Assembly: GCA_009599575.1 (NCBI GenBank)
Contig: VWND01000007.1
Span: 496,001 to 560,000 of the forward strand
Direction: 5' to 3'
Source: Blumeriella jaapii
Taxonomy: Eukaryota > Ascomycota > Leotiomycetes > Helotiales > Drepanopezizaceae
Length of the DNA: 64,000 nt
Shown: positions 1-10,545 of the stretch, in pieces
How positions within the stretch are numbered: position 1 is the first letter of the stretch
Layout of the letters: the number at the start of each line of letters is the position of its first letter
Notes under the pieces: generated by a model
Told to the model about the DNA's origin: nothing
Databases searched by the model: none
The model's input: the letters and a program-made list of their open reading frames with translations, nothing else
Made by a program: the position numbers and the translations under genes

Positions 1-2478
1 GTCGCAAAGCTTAGCAGGAGAGCTGATGCCGAGACGAAGGCCGCCCATGTTCTGGCTGCGTTCAACGCCGAGCTTGGTACTGAATATGGCCTTTTCGAGT
101 ACCGAGGTAGCAGTGTCGCTGAGACTGTTCTGGTTGTGTTTGGTAGCGCAGAAAGCTCTCTCGTAGGCCAAGTGGCCGAGAGATTGTCTGCAGAGGGACA
201 CAAAGTCGGTGTTGTCACAGTCAGAGTTTACCGGCCATTTGCTGAGGAGGCTTTTTTAAATGTCCTACCTGCATCAGTCAAATCTATTGCGGTTCTTGGT
301 CAGGTTGTAGACCATAATGCTGTTGCTGATGAGTCAACCCACTCGAATCTGTACGAGGATGTCCTAGCTGCAACCGTATTTTCCGACAAGTGGACTGCGC
401 CACCTGCTGTTTCCGACTTGAAGTACTCGCGCGCAGACTTCTTGACACCAAGCCATGTGATCTCATACTACCAGCGATGCGGTACCAAGTCTCTCGAAGT
501 TGTCGATCAGTTACAAGGCTTAAACGCCTCTCCTACCGAGCAGTATACCTTCTGGGATGTTCAGGATTCTGTCTCCTCGACCGCACCAGTTGCGCTCAGC
601 AAGTTGTTGGCTGAAAATTCTGCCATCAACGTGGTTGTAGGCCAGACATATGACAACCTGGTGCAGGGTGGCATAGTGCGGACTGATATTAGAACATCCA
701 AGAAGTCGGTCGAATCGTTCTATCCCATTGAGGAGGCTGATGTTGCCGTCGTTGGGGAGGAAAAGCTTCTCAAGGAGATTGGAATTGTCAAGAACGTGAA
801 GATTGGTGGAAGCCTGATTCTGACACTTGCTGGTGTCAAGAATGAGGACCTGGAGAAAAGGCTCCCGGCTGCTGTTCGAAACGATATCAAGTTTCGAAGC
901 ATTCGGTTATTTGTTTTGGATCCGAGTGTGTCGGCTGCCGTCGAGAAGGATGCCGCTGTGACAACTCTGATCACCGAATTGGCATTTCTCAAAGTTGCCC
1001 GTCTCGACCTATGGGAGAATGGCTTGCAAAAGCTCTCTGCCATCAATGGCACCGTCGACCTGCTGAACGAGGCTGCTACTGATTTGGACAATGTTTTCCG
1101 CCAGGTTGAGATTCCCGAATCTTGGGCTGAAGTCGAAGTTGATGCCGAGGCCCTCGATCTTCCAAGGACCATAAAAGCAAGCAGCTTCACCGGCTTCGCC
1201 AAGGAAGATGTCGAGCAACCTGCTCTTCTCAAGAACTGGCAGTCTGTCGCCAAGGGCCTTGCCTTCAAAGAGGCTTATGGCACCAAGACTGCCCTCAGGC
1301 CAGATCTTTCTACCAAGACTTACGAAATCACTGTCCAGGAGAACCGTCGTCTTACACCTCTCACCTATGACCGTAATATCTTCCACATTGAGTTCGATTT
1401 AGGAACTTCGGGTCTTACCTACAACATCGGCGAAGCTCTTGGTATCCATGCCGAGAATGATGTCAATGATGTTGTTAATTTCATGGAGTTCTACGGCCTT
1501 AATGCAGATGATGTTGTCGAAATTCCTTCCCGCGAAGATCCAAACGTCCTTGACACCAGAACAGTCTTTCAGTCCCTCGTACAGAACATCGACATCTTTG
1601 GCAAGCCACCAAAGAAGTTCTACGAGTCTCTCGCAGAGTTTGCCGACGACGAGGCCGAGAAAAAGGAACTTCTTACTCTCGGTGGTCCTGAGGGCGCCAA
1701 CGAGTTCAAGCGTCGTTCCGAGGTTGACACGATTACCTACGCCGACGTCCTCCTGGAGTTCAAGTCTGCCCACCCTAGCTTCCACGACATCGCCCAAATT
1801 GTCTCCCCAATGAAGCGACGTGAGTACTCGATTGCTTCAAGCCAGATGGTCGGCCCTACCACCGTTGCCCTTATGATTGTCGTGGTCAACTGGGTTGACA
1901 CCAAGGGCCGCGATCGTTTCGGACAAGCTACCCGTTACCTCAGCCAACTCCCAATCGGTGCAAAGGTCACGGCCTCTGTCAAGCCCTCCGTGATGAAGCT
2001 CCCCACGAAGGATACCGCGCCTCTCATCATGGCCGGTCTCGGAACTGGTCTCGCTCCCTTTCGCGCCTTCGTCCAGTACCGCGCCATGCAAAAAGCACAA
2101 GGTAAGGACATCGGCGCCATCCTGTTGTACATGGGATCTCGCCACCAGCGCGAGGAGTACCTCTATGGCGAGGAATGGGAGGCTTACCAAGATGCCGGTG
2201 TCATTACACTTCTCGGTCGAGCCTTCTCTCGTGACCAGCCTGAGAAGATCTACATCCAGGACCGCATGCGCCAGACTATCAGCGACATCATCAAGGCGTA
2301 CATCAAGGAAGAGGGCGCTTTCTACCTCTGTGGACCGACGTGGCCCGTTCCAGATGTCACTGAGGTGCTAGAAGAGGCTATTGCGAGGGATGCGAAAGCC
2401 ATCGGCAAGAAGATCGATCCTCGCAAGGAGATTGAGAGATTGAAGGAAGATCAGAGATACGTGCTCGAGGTCTATTGA
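1..2478 (+). CDS. MET10: Sulfite reductase [NADPH] flavoprotein component, 5' truncated by window edge
   Basis: The frame is open from base 1 to the stop at 2476-2478, giving 825 codons; the start lies outside the window. Fungal Met10 is usually somewhat over 1000 residues, so about three quarters is present. The first third (to about 1200) resembles the pyruvate:ferredoxin-oxidoreductase-like domain of Met10, with VVGQTYDNLVQGGIVR near 630-690. The rest is a ferredoxin-NADP reductase-like module: the FAD-binding RREYSIASS (about 1816-1842), the NADPH-binding GTGLAPFRAF (about 2044-2073) and a C-terminal YVLEVY ending in an aromatic residue, as in CysJ-type reductases. It carries electrons from NADPH through flavins to the sirohaem subunit Met5, which reduces sulfite to sulfide in the cytosol. 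No intron is seen in this part. Identity is very secure; the N-terminal part cannot be judged. Confidence 0.97.
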   Translation, partial: VAKLSRRADAETKAAHVLAAFNAELGTEYGLFEYRGSSVAETVLVVFGSAESSLVGQVAERLSAEGHKVGVVTVRVYRPFAEEAFLNVLPASVKSIAVLGQVVDHNAVADESTHSNLYEDVLAATVFSDKWTAPPAVSDLKYSRADFLTPSHVISYYQRCGTKSLEVVDQLQGLNASPTEQYTFWDVQDSVSSTAPVALSKLLAENSAINVVVGQTYDNLVQGGIVRTDIRTSKKSVESFYPIEEADVAVVGEEKLLKEIGIVKNVKIGGSLILTLAGVKNEDLEKRLPAAVRNDIKFRSIRLFVLDPSVSAAVEKDAAVTTLITELAFLKVARLDLWENGLQKLSAINGTVDLLNEAATDLDNVFRQVEIPESWAEVEVDAEALDLPRTIKASSFTGFAKEDVEQPALLKNWQSVAKGLAFKEAYGTKTALRPDLSTKTYEITVQENRRLTPLTYDRNIFHIEFDLGTSGLTYNIGEALGIHAENDVNDVVNFMEFYGLNADDVVEIPSREDPNVLDTRTVFQSLVQNIDIFGKPPKKFYESLAEFADDEAEKKELLTLGGPEGANEFKRRSEVDTITYADVLLEFKSAHPSFHDIAQIVSPMKRREYSIASSQMVGPTTVALMIVVVNWVDTKGRDRFGQATRYLSQLPIGAKVTASVKPSVMKLPTKDTAPLIMAGLGTGLAPFRAFVQYRAMQKAQGKDIGAILLYMGSRHQREEYLYGEEWEAYQDAGVITLLGRAFSRDQPEKIYIQDRMRQTISDIIKAYIKEEGAFYLCGPTWPVPDVTEVLEEAIARDAKAIGKKIDPRKEIERLKEDQRYVLEVY

Positions 2479-2899
2479 GATGGCGAGCCCGAGAGGGCTT
2501 TCTTTGCAAAGCATGCCCTCTTCAGTGGGACAATTCGATAGAGGGCTAGACCGAGAGAGTGATGTAATATGCAAACACCTACTTACTAGCTTGTTCTCAA
2601 GCATTTCTGGGTTCGTTGGTTTAAACAAGGAGTGCTGGTCACTTGACTGGAAAGAAGAACGCAATGCGAGGAGCATTCAAATAAACATCTAGAAGTCATT
2701 ACCGTACCACCAAAGCCCCTGCCGCCTTGCCCCACGGGTATCGTTTTTGTTCACTCGTGACTTGCCACTCAATGTACTGTATCGAGACCCAAAGCCAAAC
2801 ACCCTGCGTACTATACCAACAAAGTTTTAAATGCCCCATCTCAGATACGACGCTGAAGAGGTAGACGCCAAACCGACACCAGGTAAACATTACAGAAGT
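2479..2899. other. Convergent intergenic spacer
   Basis: Short spacer between the 3' ends of MET10 (+) and the SNF2 helicase (-). It must hold both 3' untranslated regions. The open frames here lack coding character, and I see no other feature. Confidence 0.7.
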
Positions 2900-5800
2900 C
2901 TACCACCGCCTGCCGTACACGGAATCCTCTCTATTAGCAGGGGCGTTCTTGGGCGGCGTCCCTTTCCTCTCTCTCGCAGCTGAAACGTCGCGGCTAGGTC
3001 CGGCACTGCTGGCAACGGGAAGCTCTTTCAAGATTCTGGGCTTCGCGCCGAGATCATAACTACGACCCGTCGGGGGAGCATGCTCAGCGTCTCTGCGGAA
3101 CAATTGCAAGATCTCCTTCATGCCGAGCTTGCCCGCACCGCCCTTTCCGCCTTCAATGGTCTGATGCGCGAGCTCGCGCTTCTTTTCCTGGAGGTCGAGA
3201 ATTCGCTCTTCGACGGTGTCCTTGATAGTGATCTTATAGACGATCACATCGATTTTCTGGGTGAGTCGATGGACTCGGTCGATTGCTTGTTCTTCAACGA
3301 ACTATGTGATGTTAGCAGTTGAGCACTTGAAGGTGATCAAGACTTACAGGATTCCAGAAGGGCTCGAGGATGACCACACGGGTAGCAGCAGTGAGATTGA
3401 GACCTAGAGATCCACATTTTAAGCTACAAAGTAAGATTCTGCAGTTCTGGTCGTTTCGAAGTTTGGAAAGGCTGGCCTCTCGCATGTCATTTCTCATGCC
3501 CCCATCGTAGCGAGTGAACTTGAATCCTCGTTGGCGGAGGAAGGGCTCGATCAGATCTAACATTGAGGTGAATTGCGAGAAGACAATGAATTTGTGCTCA
3601 TCGATTTCCTTGCTAAGAATCTTCATCAAGTGCGTGATCTTGGTTGAAGTAGCGATAGTTGTGAGTTGTGCCTCTTCGTCGGATGAGGAATCAAGCTCAT
3701 CTTCCACCTCGGAGTCCTCATCTGAGCTGGAATCCGAGTTAGAGTCAGAAGATTCTTCCGCATCGTCAGATTCAACACGGTTCTTCTTCGACTTTTGTAG
3801 GTGAAGATCCTTGACATCTGGGAAAGAATCCTCTTCATCTTCTGAATTGAGCCATTCGCCTCCGCCCTCAGCGTTTTCATCGGCCAATCCACCGGCCTTG
3901 CCTAGTGTCAGTGGACCTTGTTTGTCCTTGCCTACAATCCAGGACCCTTCACCGTCCTTTTCCTCCTCATCACTATCCTCGATAATATTTCGGTTCCGCG
4001 GCTTGCGCGTAAGAAGCTTAGGCTCCGACGTCTTCTCCCGATGGCGTCGATCCATGCGCTTCTTCTTCTTCTTCTCCTTCTCCGACTTGTGCTTCGTCGC
4101 AACTTCATTCAGGTCATTTTCACAGTCCAGGCATCTGACAGCTCCTTCGGAAATAGCAGTCTTTCCCAACTCGAGTTGGCAGACCTCACACTTCTTGGAG
4201 CCCACACCTAGACCTCCGAAAAGATCTGCCATCTCATCGACATCTGCATCCAAGGTCTTTGATTTTTTCGTATTGCCGGACTCCGCAGACAGAGCTTCAC
4301 TGTCCTTAGAAAGCTTGCCGGCAACAAGCTTTGGATGGTTACATGCCTGTCTAAGGCGTAAAAGCAAGACTAAGGCACTAGCGTAGTTGACCTTTTCGCC
4401 GCTCATCATTTGCTCAATACTGGCATCGGTGCGTTGTTCGAGGCGTTCATAGAATCTTCGTTCTTCATCCGAGAATTCGGCGAAGACTTTCTCAATCCTG
4501 CGCTCAGTGACCTTGAATCCAGTTGTGTTGGACTCCCCAGGAGCTGACGGTTTTCCTCCGGGGTTCAAAGCTCCATCCTTCTTCAATATGTCTTTTGTCC
4601 GACGTTTCATGAAGATCTTGAGGTAGTGTCGGAGACGCTTGATAGCAACATCTCCTCTACCGTTCTTCATTGGCCGATCGATCTGGTCCTTCCACTCCCT
4701 CAGATCATCGTATGGCTTAATCCGCAAGAACTTGATGAGACTCTGCAGCTCGTCCAAATTGTTTTGCATAGGTGTTCCGGTGAGGCACCATCTGTACTCA
4801 CTCCGTAACGCGTAGCAAGCTTGGGTAGCTTTTGCGTTGCGATTCTTGATGGTATGAGCCTCGTCAAGAATGACACGATACCAATGAAGGCCGAAACATC
4901 CGACCTTGAGGCCGTCCGCGTGCTCCGATGAGCCACCAAACTCAGAGACCAATATTTGGTAGGTTGTCACTACGACGTCGAATTTCTTCAGGTCCGCGAA
5001 ACGCTTTGTACGTGATGGACCGTGATGAACACATACCCTAAGGGAATGGGAGCTAACAACCTTGTCTTTGATCTCGGCCTCCCATTGTCTAATAAGAGCA
5101 AGAGGAGCCACGACCAAAGTAGTCTTCTCTAAGCCAGTCGGCAACTTGCGTTTGGTGATTGTGGTCTCATCGGTCGGCTTAGGATTGGTAAGGATGAGTG
5201 ATATTGACTGGAGAGTCTTGCCGAGTCCCATATCATCAGCAAGAATCCCTCCCTTCGGAACTCGTGCTCCTTTCTTGCCTGTACCGAGTTCTCGGCCCTT
5301 CATCCACTCAAGGCCCTCCACTTGATGAGGAAGCAGCTTCACTTTGACACCTTCAACAGTGCCGTCATCTTCCTCTTCCTCATCATCCTCCTCATCAGGG
5401 CCTACTGCAGGCTTCTCTTTCCCTCCCATCTCGAGGCTTTTCAATTTTTCCAAAAGTCCATCAACATCGTCGTCCTTTTTTTTCTTGCGAGAGCGAGTTC
5501 TGGGCATATCATCTTCATCATCAATAGCACCCTCTAGCAAGGCCTTAAGATCCTCTTGCGCCTTTGCGGGATCTACGAAAGTAAAAGCATCATACGATTC
5601 TGCAGTCGCTGCAGCCAGGTATGGGTCTCTGTAGCTGTCCTTTGTGAGGTCAATCGTGTCCTTGGTAAGGTCAACATGATTGCTTCCATATCCTCCGGGA
5701 TTTGCGGACGAAACACCGCCAGATGTGCTGCCCATTGAGCCGAACATTTGTTTGGGGGCAGCTTTGGTCGTAGTAAACTGCGTCTGTTGGGGGGTGGGTG

Positions 5801-6477
5801 CTCGATGTGCGCTGGCGTTCGCCGAGGCAGGCCTAAATTACATAAGCTTTTGGTCCGTAGCTCGAGGGAAATCATTCTTACGCATATTTCTGTTCTGGTT
5901 GATAATCCGCCGGAGCTCTGGGTATGAGGGGGTCGAATCTGTTTCGAGTGACATCCTTCGCGGCCTGCAGATGCGGATGTACTACAAATGCGCATTAGGT
6001 TCCAAAAATCTCTAATGATTTCCATGATTTCAACATACCAGATCGTTCAACCTCTCTATGATGTTCGGGGCGAGATTTGGGCTGGATGAACATCGGGTTT
6101 TTTGCGGCAGGTCGATGTAAGGGCGATGATGGCATTGTAGGTTTTCCAAATTGGGGCACAGACGAGAGAGGCTTCGGGGCATGAGGGCTATCTAGCTGCT
6201 GCTGCTTTGCAGGTTGCTCATGGACCATTTTCGTATGAAGGGGGGCCTTCGCGGGTGATCGTTCGTTGACCATCTTGCTCTTGGATGCAGGTGATATGCC
6301 AAAGACAAAAGGGATTGGGCAGCCGCTACTGCTGATTTTGCCAGGGCTGCCGAAGTCGAAGGTCGCGGGGGAAGCGGAAAAGAGCGAGCTTGAGTTCCCG
6401 AGTTCGCTGAGTGTGATACTGGGTTCAGTTGTTGACTCCGGGGAATCAAGCAGCTCGAGTTGAGGGGGCGCGAGTTG
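2900..6477 (-). CDS. SNF2-family (Rad5/Rad16/Uls1-like) helicase/ATPase, 5' end unresolved
   Basis: My model joins 6477-6039, 5981-5882, 5832-3348 and 3301-2900 with introns of 57, 49 and 46 nt; the frame closes exactly at 1142 codons. Helicase signatures in order: a Walker A region with DDMGLGKTLQS, a Walker B box LDEAHTIKN, LTGTPMQNN, and after the last intron the motif VI region EEQAIDRVHRL. DEAHxIKN is typical of the Rad5/Rad16/HLTF branch. Between the lobes is a long acidic, Lys/Ser-rich insert with four cysteines (CEVC, then 15 residues, then CLDC) instead of a recognisable RING. Two DLTKD repeats near 5640-5680 look like SUMO-interacting motifs. The N-terminus is Ser/Pro-rich. A TAG at 6478-6480 is either an acceptor or an in-frame stop, so a further 5' exon is probable. 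The 5982 acceptor has an alternative at the CAG near 5966. Likely a nuclear chromatin or DNA-repair remodeller; the ortholog is not settled. Confidence 0.88.
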
Positions 6478-7026
6478 CTAGGCTTCGAAGCCCGAGTTCG
6501 AGATAAATCTGGCAGTAGGCTCGAAGGATCAGGCCTCCGCTGCCTGGATGTGGGAGGGTCTGATTTTGAAATGGAGTTGTGCGGGGTGAAGGAGCCTCTG
6601 TTGACTTTAATCAGCAAGAAGCTCGGGACAATCGAGAGATGGAATATGGAGATTACTTCATGAGGGTCGAGTGCGAGTATTCTTGTTCTCTAGTAGCCCA
6701 TACCTGCCGAGGATTCCGAGGGCAGAAGTTGCTGGAGCCGAGGTGCGTAGATGTTCGCGTTGTTGTTGCCTATGACAACATCGACCGTCAGATCAGGAAC
6801 ATCGAGAACGTCAACGCGCAGTCACGGGACATGAAGATAAAGTTGCCAGGGGTGTTTTCAGTGTTGGGTAAGTACAGTACAATCAGTACAGTAGGTGAGG
6901 TACAGTACTGTGCAGAATTGGGCATTTTCATTCATTTTGGGTATCTTCTATTATACATCCGTAACGCCATGCTTCCGTCGAGATCTTCGCCCATGTACAT
7001 GTACAGCCGCAGATACAACTTTTCCA
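6478..7026. other. Helicase 5' region / RSM1 3' spacer with TACAGTA cluster
   Basis: This region probably holds the missing 5' exon and promoter of the helicase and the 3' UTR of the RSM1-like gene. An open frame on the minus strand (6617-6192) overlaps it, but in its 3' half a different frame is the convincing coding one. At about 6872-6912 there is a cluster of AGTACAGTAC/TACAGTACTG words, an outlier of the repeat family that fills the right end of the window. Confidence 0.5.
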
Positions 7027-8471
7027 TCAGGTACCGCCTTTGCCGAAAGTATTGTTCCTACTCCGTTTTTTGGCCTCGAACAAGCTCTTGACCCTCCTCA
7101 ATTTTGCCCACCGCTCCTTGTCCTTTTCATCCCTAATGCTCTTTGCATCTTCCTCGTCAGTTTCGGTGGGCAGCTCGCTCGCACCAGCTGCTTTCGCTGG
7201 TGAAGGAGGCTTTCCCGCCTGGGCATTCTTCGAAGTCCTCAAATAATGGTCATTCTTGAGAATAAGCACCACAATCTCCCAGCCAGCCAGAGTACTCGTA
7301 GAGCTTTTGGCGGGATTATGACCGTTTTGCGATACCGGGTTGGCCCACGGGCAGTACCTTCTGTGCTCCTTTACAGCATCCAGGCAGTTCATAGCTGCTC
7401 TCCTAACTTCTTCTCCAGATTCATTGAGTTCCTTACTTTTGAAGATCCAAAACCCAAGAACTCGGAAACACGCCTGACATGACGCAGATCCAAGTTGATC
7501 CCCCAGCCGCTCATGTACATGTCCTTGCCAACCACATAGAGCCATCAGAAAGGCAACCTTGTTGACCTCCGCTGATGTATTGCTGACTGCCTCCAAGGAA
7601 AGTGGAGGGTCGAAGAAGCCAGGCGGAAGATAGCTTAGGACGAGATCCAGGTCGAGTTCAGGAGGCGCTCGCATGTTGAAGCGATATGGCAGATGGTCAC
7701 CTCTTCGGAGGAGTTCCTGGTATCGTTCGCGGAGAGCTTCGATGGTCGTCGGAGCGTGGTTGAGAGACAACTTGAATATCGTATCTATACCGTCAGCAAG
7801 AGAGATTGCAGACCTGAAAAGTGCCACTGACCATCGCATCCTCGTTTCCTCCATAGGCAATTCTCTTCATGTGAAGTTACAATCAGCTCCACGTATTTAT
7901 CGGCCAGTGCAGACTCTGCGCAACATTAGCAGATATCCTAGAGCCTCCATCATGCGACTTGCCAATGTTATCCGCAACAAGCACATCCACCTCTTTGCCC
8001 TCCACCTCCTTCTTATTAAGCTTGACCAGAATTTCCACATTGCAGAGGCTGCATCTCACCCTCTCATACTTCTGGCAGACCCAACCTCGTTTTGCCCACT
8101 CGACCTCGTTGACTCTCTCGGGCTTTGGCGTCCAATCAGTGATATTTGAGAAGGTTTTCAGGCGCTTCAGGAACTCTTCGCGGTCCCACGGTGCATATTT
8201 GGGAGGCTCTGTCGGGGTCGCTGAATGAGCCATTGAAGCGGATTTCTTGTGATTTAAGATCGCTTTGATCCCGGGTTTCAGCAACGAGAAGGAGGAGGAG
8301 GAGGACAATTGACCAGAGGGCCCGCTTGCATTGCTGATTCGTTGTCGAATGAGGGTCATCCGTGGTGTTCAGATCCTCCTCCGCATTGTTCACTCCCTTA
8401 GAAGGCAGGGACGTGGTCGACTTGTTGCCTATGCCATTCAACAGAGCATTGAACCGCCGCTTTGTCGCCAT
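7027..8471 (-). CDS. RSM1: C3HC zinc-finger protein, Rsm1/NIPA-like mRNA export factor
   Basis: Exons 8471-7963, 7915-7832 and 7784-7027. The modified BIR-like C3HC domain is clear: APWDREEFLKRLKTF, WAKRGWVCQKYERVRC, SLCNVEILVKL, then across the splice sites VELIVTSHEENCLWRKRGCD, giving the Cys-x2-Cys...His...Cys zinc ligands. The second half continues through FKLSLNHAP and an ACFRVLGFWIF-type region as in NIPA relatives. Fission yeast Rsm1 acts in mRNA export and animal NIPA in an SCF ligase, so a nuclear role is expected. The first intron (7916-7962) begins with GCAAGT, a GC-AG intron; the second (7785-7831) is GT-AG. The start MATKRRFNALLNGIG at 8471 is typical of the family, but the frame starting there does not match the frame of the zinc finger. 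The change falls near 8340-8420, by a missed intron or an indel; the summed exons are one base off a multiple of three. Confidence 0.84.
7785..7831 (-). other. GT-AG intron 2 of RSM1-like gene
   Basis: A 47 nt intron with donor GTCAGT and acceptor TATAG. Removing it joins RKRGCD to DTIFKLSLNHAP in frame. Confidence 0.85.
7916..7962 (-). other. GC-AG intron 1 of RSM1-like gene
   Basis: A 47 nt intron with donor GCAAGT, a branch-like GCTAAT and acceptor GCGCAG. Removal joins DVLVADNI to ESALADKYVELIV in frame, restoring the C3HC domain. No GT donor nearby gives the same result. Confidence 0.8.
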
Positions 8472-8832
8472 GTCTGTTGTTGGTTCGGGGTGTTGCTTCA
8501 CACACTAGGCTGTGATTGGAAACGCTGTCGTGGTTGCTGGCAGTAGGTATGTTTATGTTATGATTAGAAGAGCCGTAGCCGCACGATGCAGGAGCTTGGA
8601 CATCCATATCTCTGAAAAGTTGCAGGGCATTCATTCAACACAAAAGAATCCAACAATCTGCTCATGCGACGACAACAACCTCACAGATTTTCTTCGCAAT
8701 CGATCACCGTTTGCACTCTTTTTATCTCCATTTCCCTCGTAATTCTGGCCGCCCTCACGAGCTTGTGGCCTCGCCTCCTCTCACTTTCATCTCACCTGAA
8801 AAACCCCACCACGACCCCTCTTGACAGTGAAG
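8472..8832. promoter_or_regulatory. Divergent promoter region RSM1 / MET22
   Basis: A 361 bp head-to-head spacer between the ATG of the RSM1-like gene and that of MET22. It is pyrimidine-rich just ahead of MET22, as is common in fungal promoters. I could not assign a specific regulator site. Confidence 0.55.
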
Positions 8833-9894
8833 ATGGCCTACAACAAAGAACTTATGATCGCACAGCTCGCCGTGCAGAGAGCCACCCTTCTTACGAAAAC
8901 GGTGTTTCAACAGAAAGCCAAAGGTACCATCTCCAAAGATGACGCCTCACCAGTTACGATTGGAGATTTCGGCGCGCAAGCGCTTATCATCCACGCCATC
9001 AAGAAGAACTTCCCCAATGATCAAGTCGTGGGCGAGGAAGAGGCGAGCTCTTTGAGGAACAATGAAAAGTTGAGGGATCAAATATGGGCACTGGTTGAGA
9101 GTACGAAGCTCAGTGACGTTGAGGCAGAGAAAGTACTCGGAGGGCCGATTGAGTCGGTGGACGCGATGTTGGATGCGATTGATGCAGGAAACAGCGCCGG
9201 AGGCAATAAAGGCAGGATTTGGGCTTTGGACCCTATCGACGGTACGAAAGGCTTCCTGAGAGGAGGGCAATACGCCGTATGCTTGGCATTAATGGTTGAC
9301 GGAGATGTGAAAGTCGGTGTTTTGGGTTGCCCGAATCTACCAGTCGACGACTCGGCTCCGCTGACTGCAGAGTCCGGCGTGGATCAGACAGATGCGGAAG
9401 GAAAGGGAGTTCTATTTGCCGCTGTGGAGGGACAAGGAGCTATAAGCAGACCGCTGAGCGCTGCCGGTTTGGAAAGTAGCCAAGCTATCCACATGAAGGC
9501 CGTCCAGGATCTCGCACAAGCAACTTTCTGCGAGAGCGTCGAGGCCGGCCACTCGTCTCATGGCGATCAATTTGCTATTGCTACGGAGCTCGGCGTGACC
9601 AAGCAAAGTGTACGGATGGATTCACAGGCGAAATATGCTTCCATTGCTCGTGGCGCTGGCGATATCTATCTCAGACTGCCGGTCAGCGCTACGTATCAGG
9701 AGAAGATATGGGATCATGCTGCGGGAGATCTTATTGTTAGGGAGGCTGGAGGCCAGGTCACGGATGCTCTGGGAAGACGGTTGGACTTCAGCAAAGGGCG
9801 GACGCTTGCTGAAAATAAGGGTGTTGTTGCGGCTCCGGCGGCTATACATAATCAGGTCCTCGATGTCGTCAAGAAGGTTTTAGCAAAGAAGTAA
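8833..9894 (+). CDS. MET22: 3'(2'),5'-bisphosphate nucleotidase (PAP phosphatase)
   Basis: Single-exon gene of 353 residues, the usual size for Met22/Hal2. The first ATG in frame (MAYNKELMIAQLAVQRA) is at 8833; the four codons before it begin with TTG. Signatures of the lithium-sensitive inositol-phosphatase fold are all present: VGEEEASSLR (metal-binding Glu), DPIDGTKGFLRGGQY (DPxDGT near residue 133) and WDHAAGDLIVREAGG (WDxAAG). It hydrolyses 3'-phosphoadenosine 5'-phosphate, the by-product of PAPS reduction, to AMP, and so keeps sulfate assimilation and RNA processing running. In yeast it is the target of Li+ and Na+ toxicity. It sits near MET10, which acts later in the same route. No lesion is seen. 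Confidence 0.96.
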   Translation: MAYNKELMIAQLAVQRATLLTKTVFQQKAKGTISKDDASPVTIGDFGAQALIIHAIKKNFPNDQVVGEEEASSLRNNEKLRDQIWALVESTKLSDVEAEKVLGGPIESVDAMLDAIDAGNSAGGNKGRIWALDPIDGTKGFLRGGQYAVCLALMVDGDVKVGVLGCPNLPVDDSAPLTAESGVDQTDAEGKGVLFAAVEGQGAISRPLSAAGLESSQAIHMKAVQDLAQATFCESVEAGHSSHGDQFAIATELGVTKQSVRMDSQAKYASIARGAGDIYLRLPVSATYQEKIWDHAAGDLIVREAGGQVTDALGRRLDFSKGRTLAENKGVVAAPAAIHNQVLDVVKKVLAKK

Positions 9895-10545
9895 AAATCT
9901 TATGCTTTCAAATTGAGAAAGTGATGGAGACAATCTTCTTCTGTATAATGATAAATGCAGCACGCCCTGTCGATGTTGAGACATTTAGACAGGCAACAAA
10001 GTCTGAACTTAAACTGGTCTTGTGGAAAGGGGAAAAAGGTGTCGTAAGCGAACCCTCAGCTTTCGATCCTGTTTATCAAGACTTGTTTTAAGTTTAAGTA
10101 CTAATGGTTATCGCTTTTTTATCTCTCTATCAGGGGGTTGTTGACACATCGAATGAAGAGTGAATCACTTGAGCTCGAGAGATAGTGAAGTGTTGACATG
10201 TTTTCATTAATGAGCTACCCTGTCATGAAGTCAAAAGCCACCGATGTATTGATTAAGTAGCCCCAGAACGTTTGAACGTAGAAGCAATAACTTTGTATTG
10301 CTAAAAGCAAATCCTAATAAACTAATTCCTTTCCCAGTGGTATCCATCCTCGACCCTCCTGGATATCTCATATGTAGCTTTATTTGCGATGCCATGTTGA
10401 TATGCAATTTCTCTATGATGCATGAATAAATAGCGATAATTGGTGTATATCTTTGTGGTTCTGTGCCTCACTTCCGTCATGAGCGGGGTTAGGGCCAGGA
10501 TTTGCAGGAAGCGATGTTGTGTTAAGCAGTGCTGGTGGTCTGCTT
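9895..10545. other. Convergent intergenic spacer, AT-rich
   Basis: Spacer between the 3' ends of MET22 (+) and the KAR5-like gene (-), AT-rich, presumably holding both 3' UTRs. I see no gene or repeat here. Confidence 0.65.

Noticed and set aside
5995..6273. ATG at 6273 as the start of the SNF2 helicase
   Set aside because: The same frame continues upstream with coding character (for example SLFSASPATFDFGSPGK) to at least 6477, so 6273 is internal.
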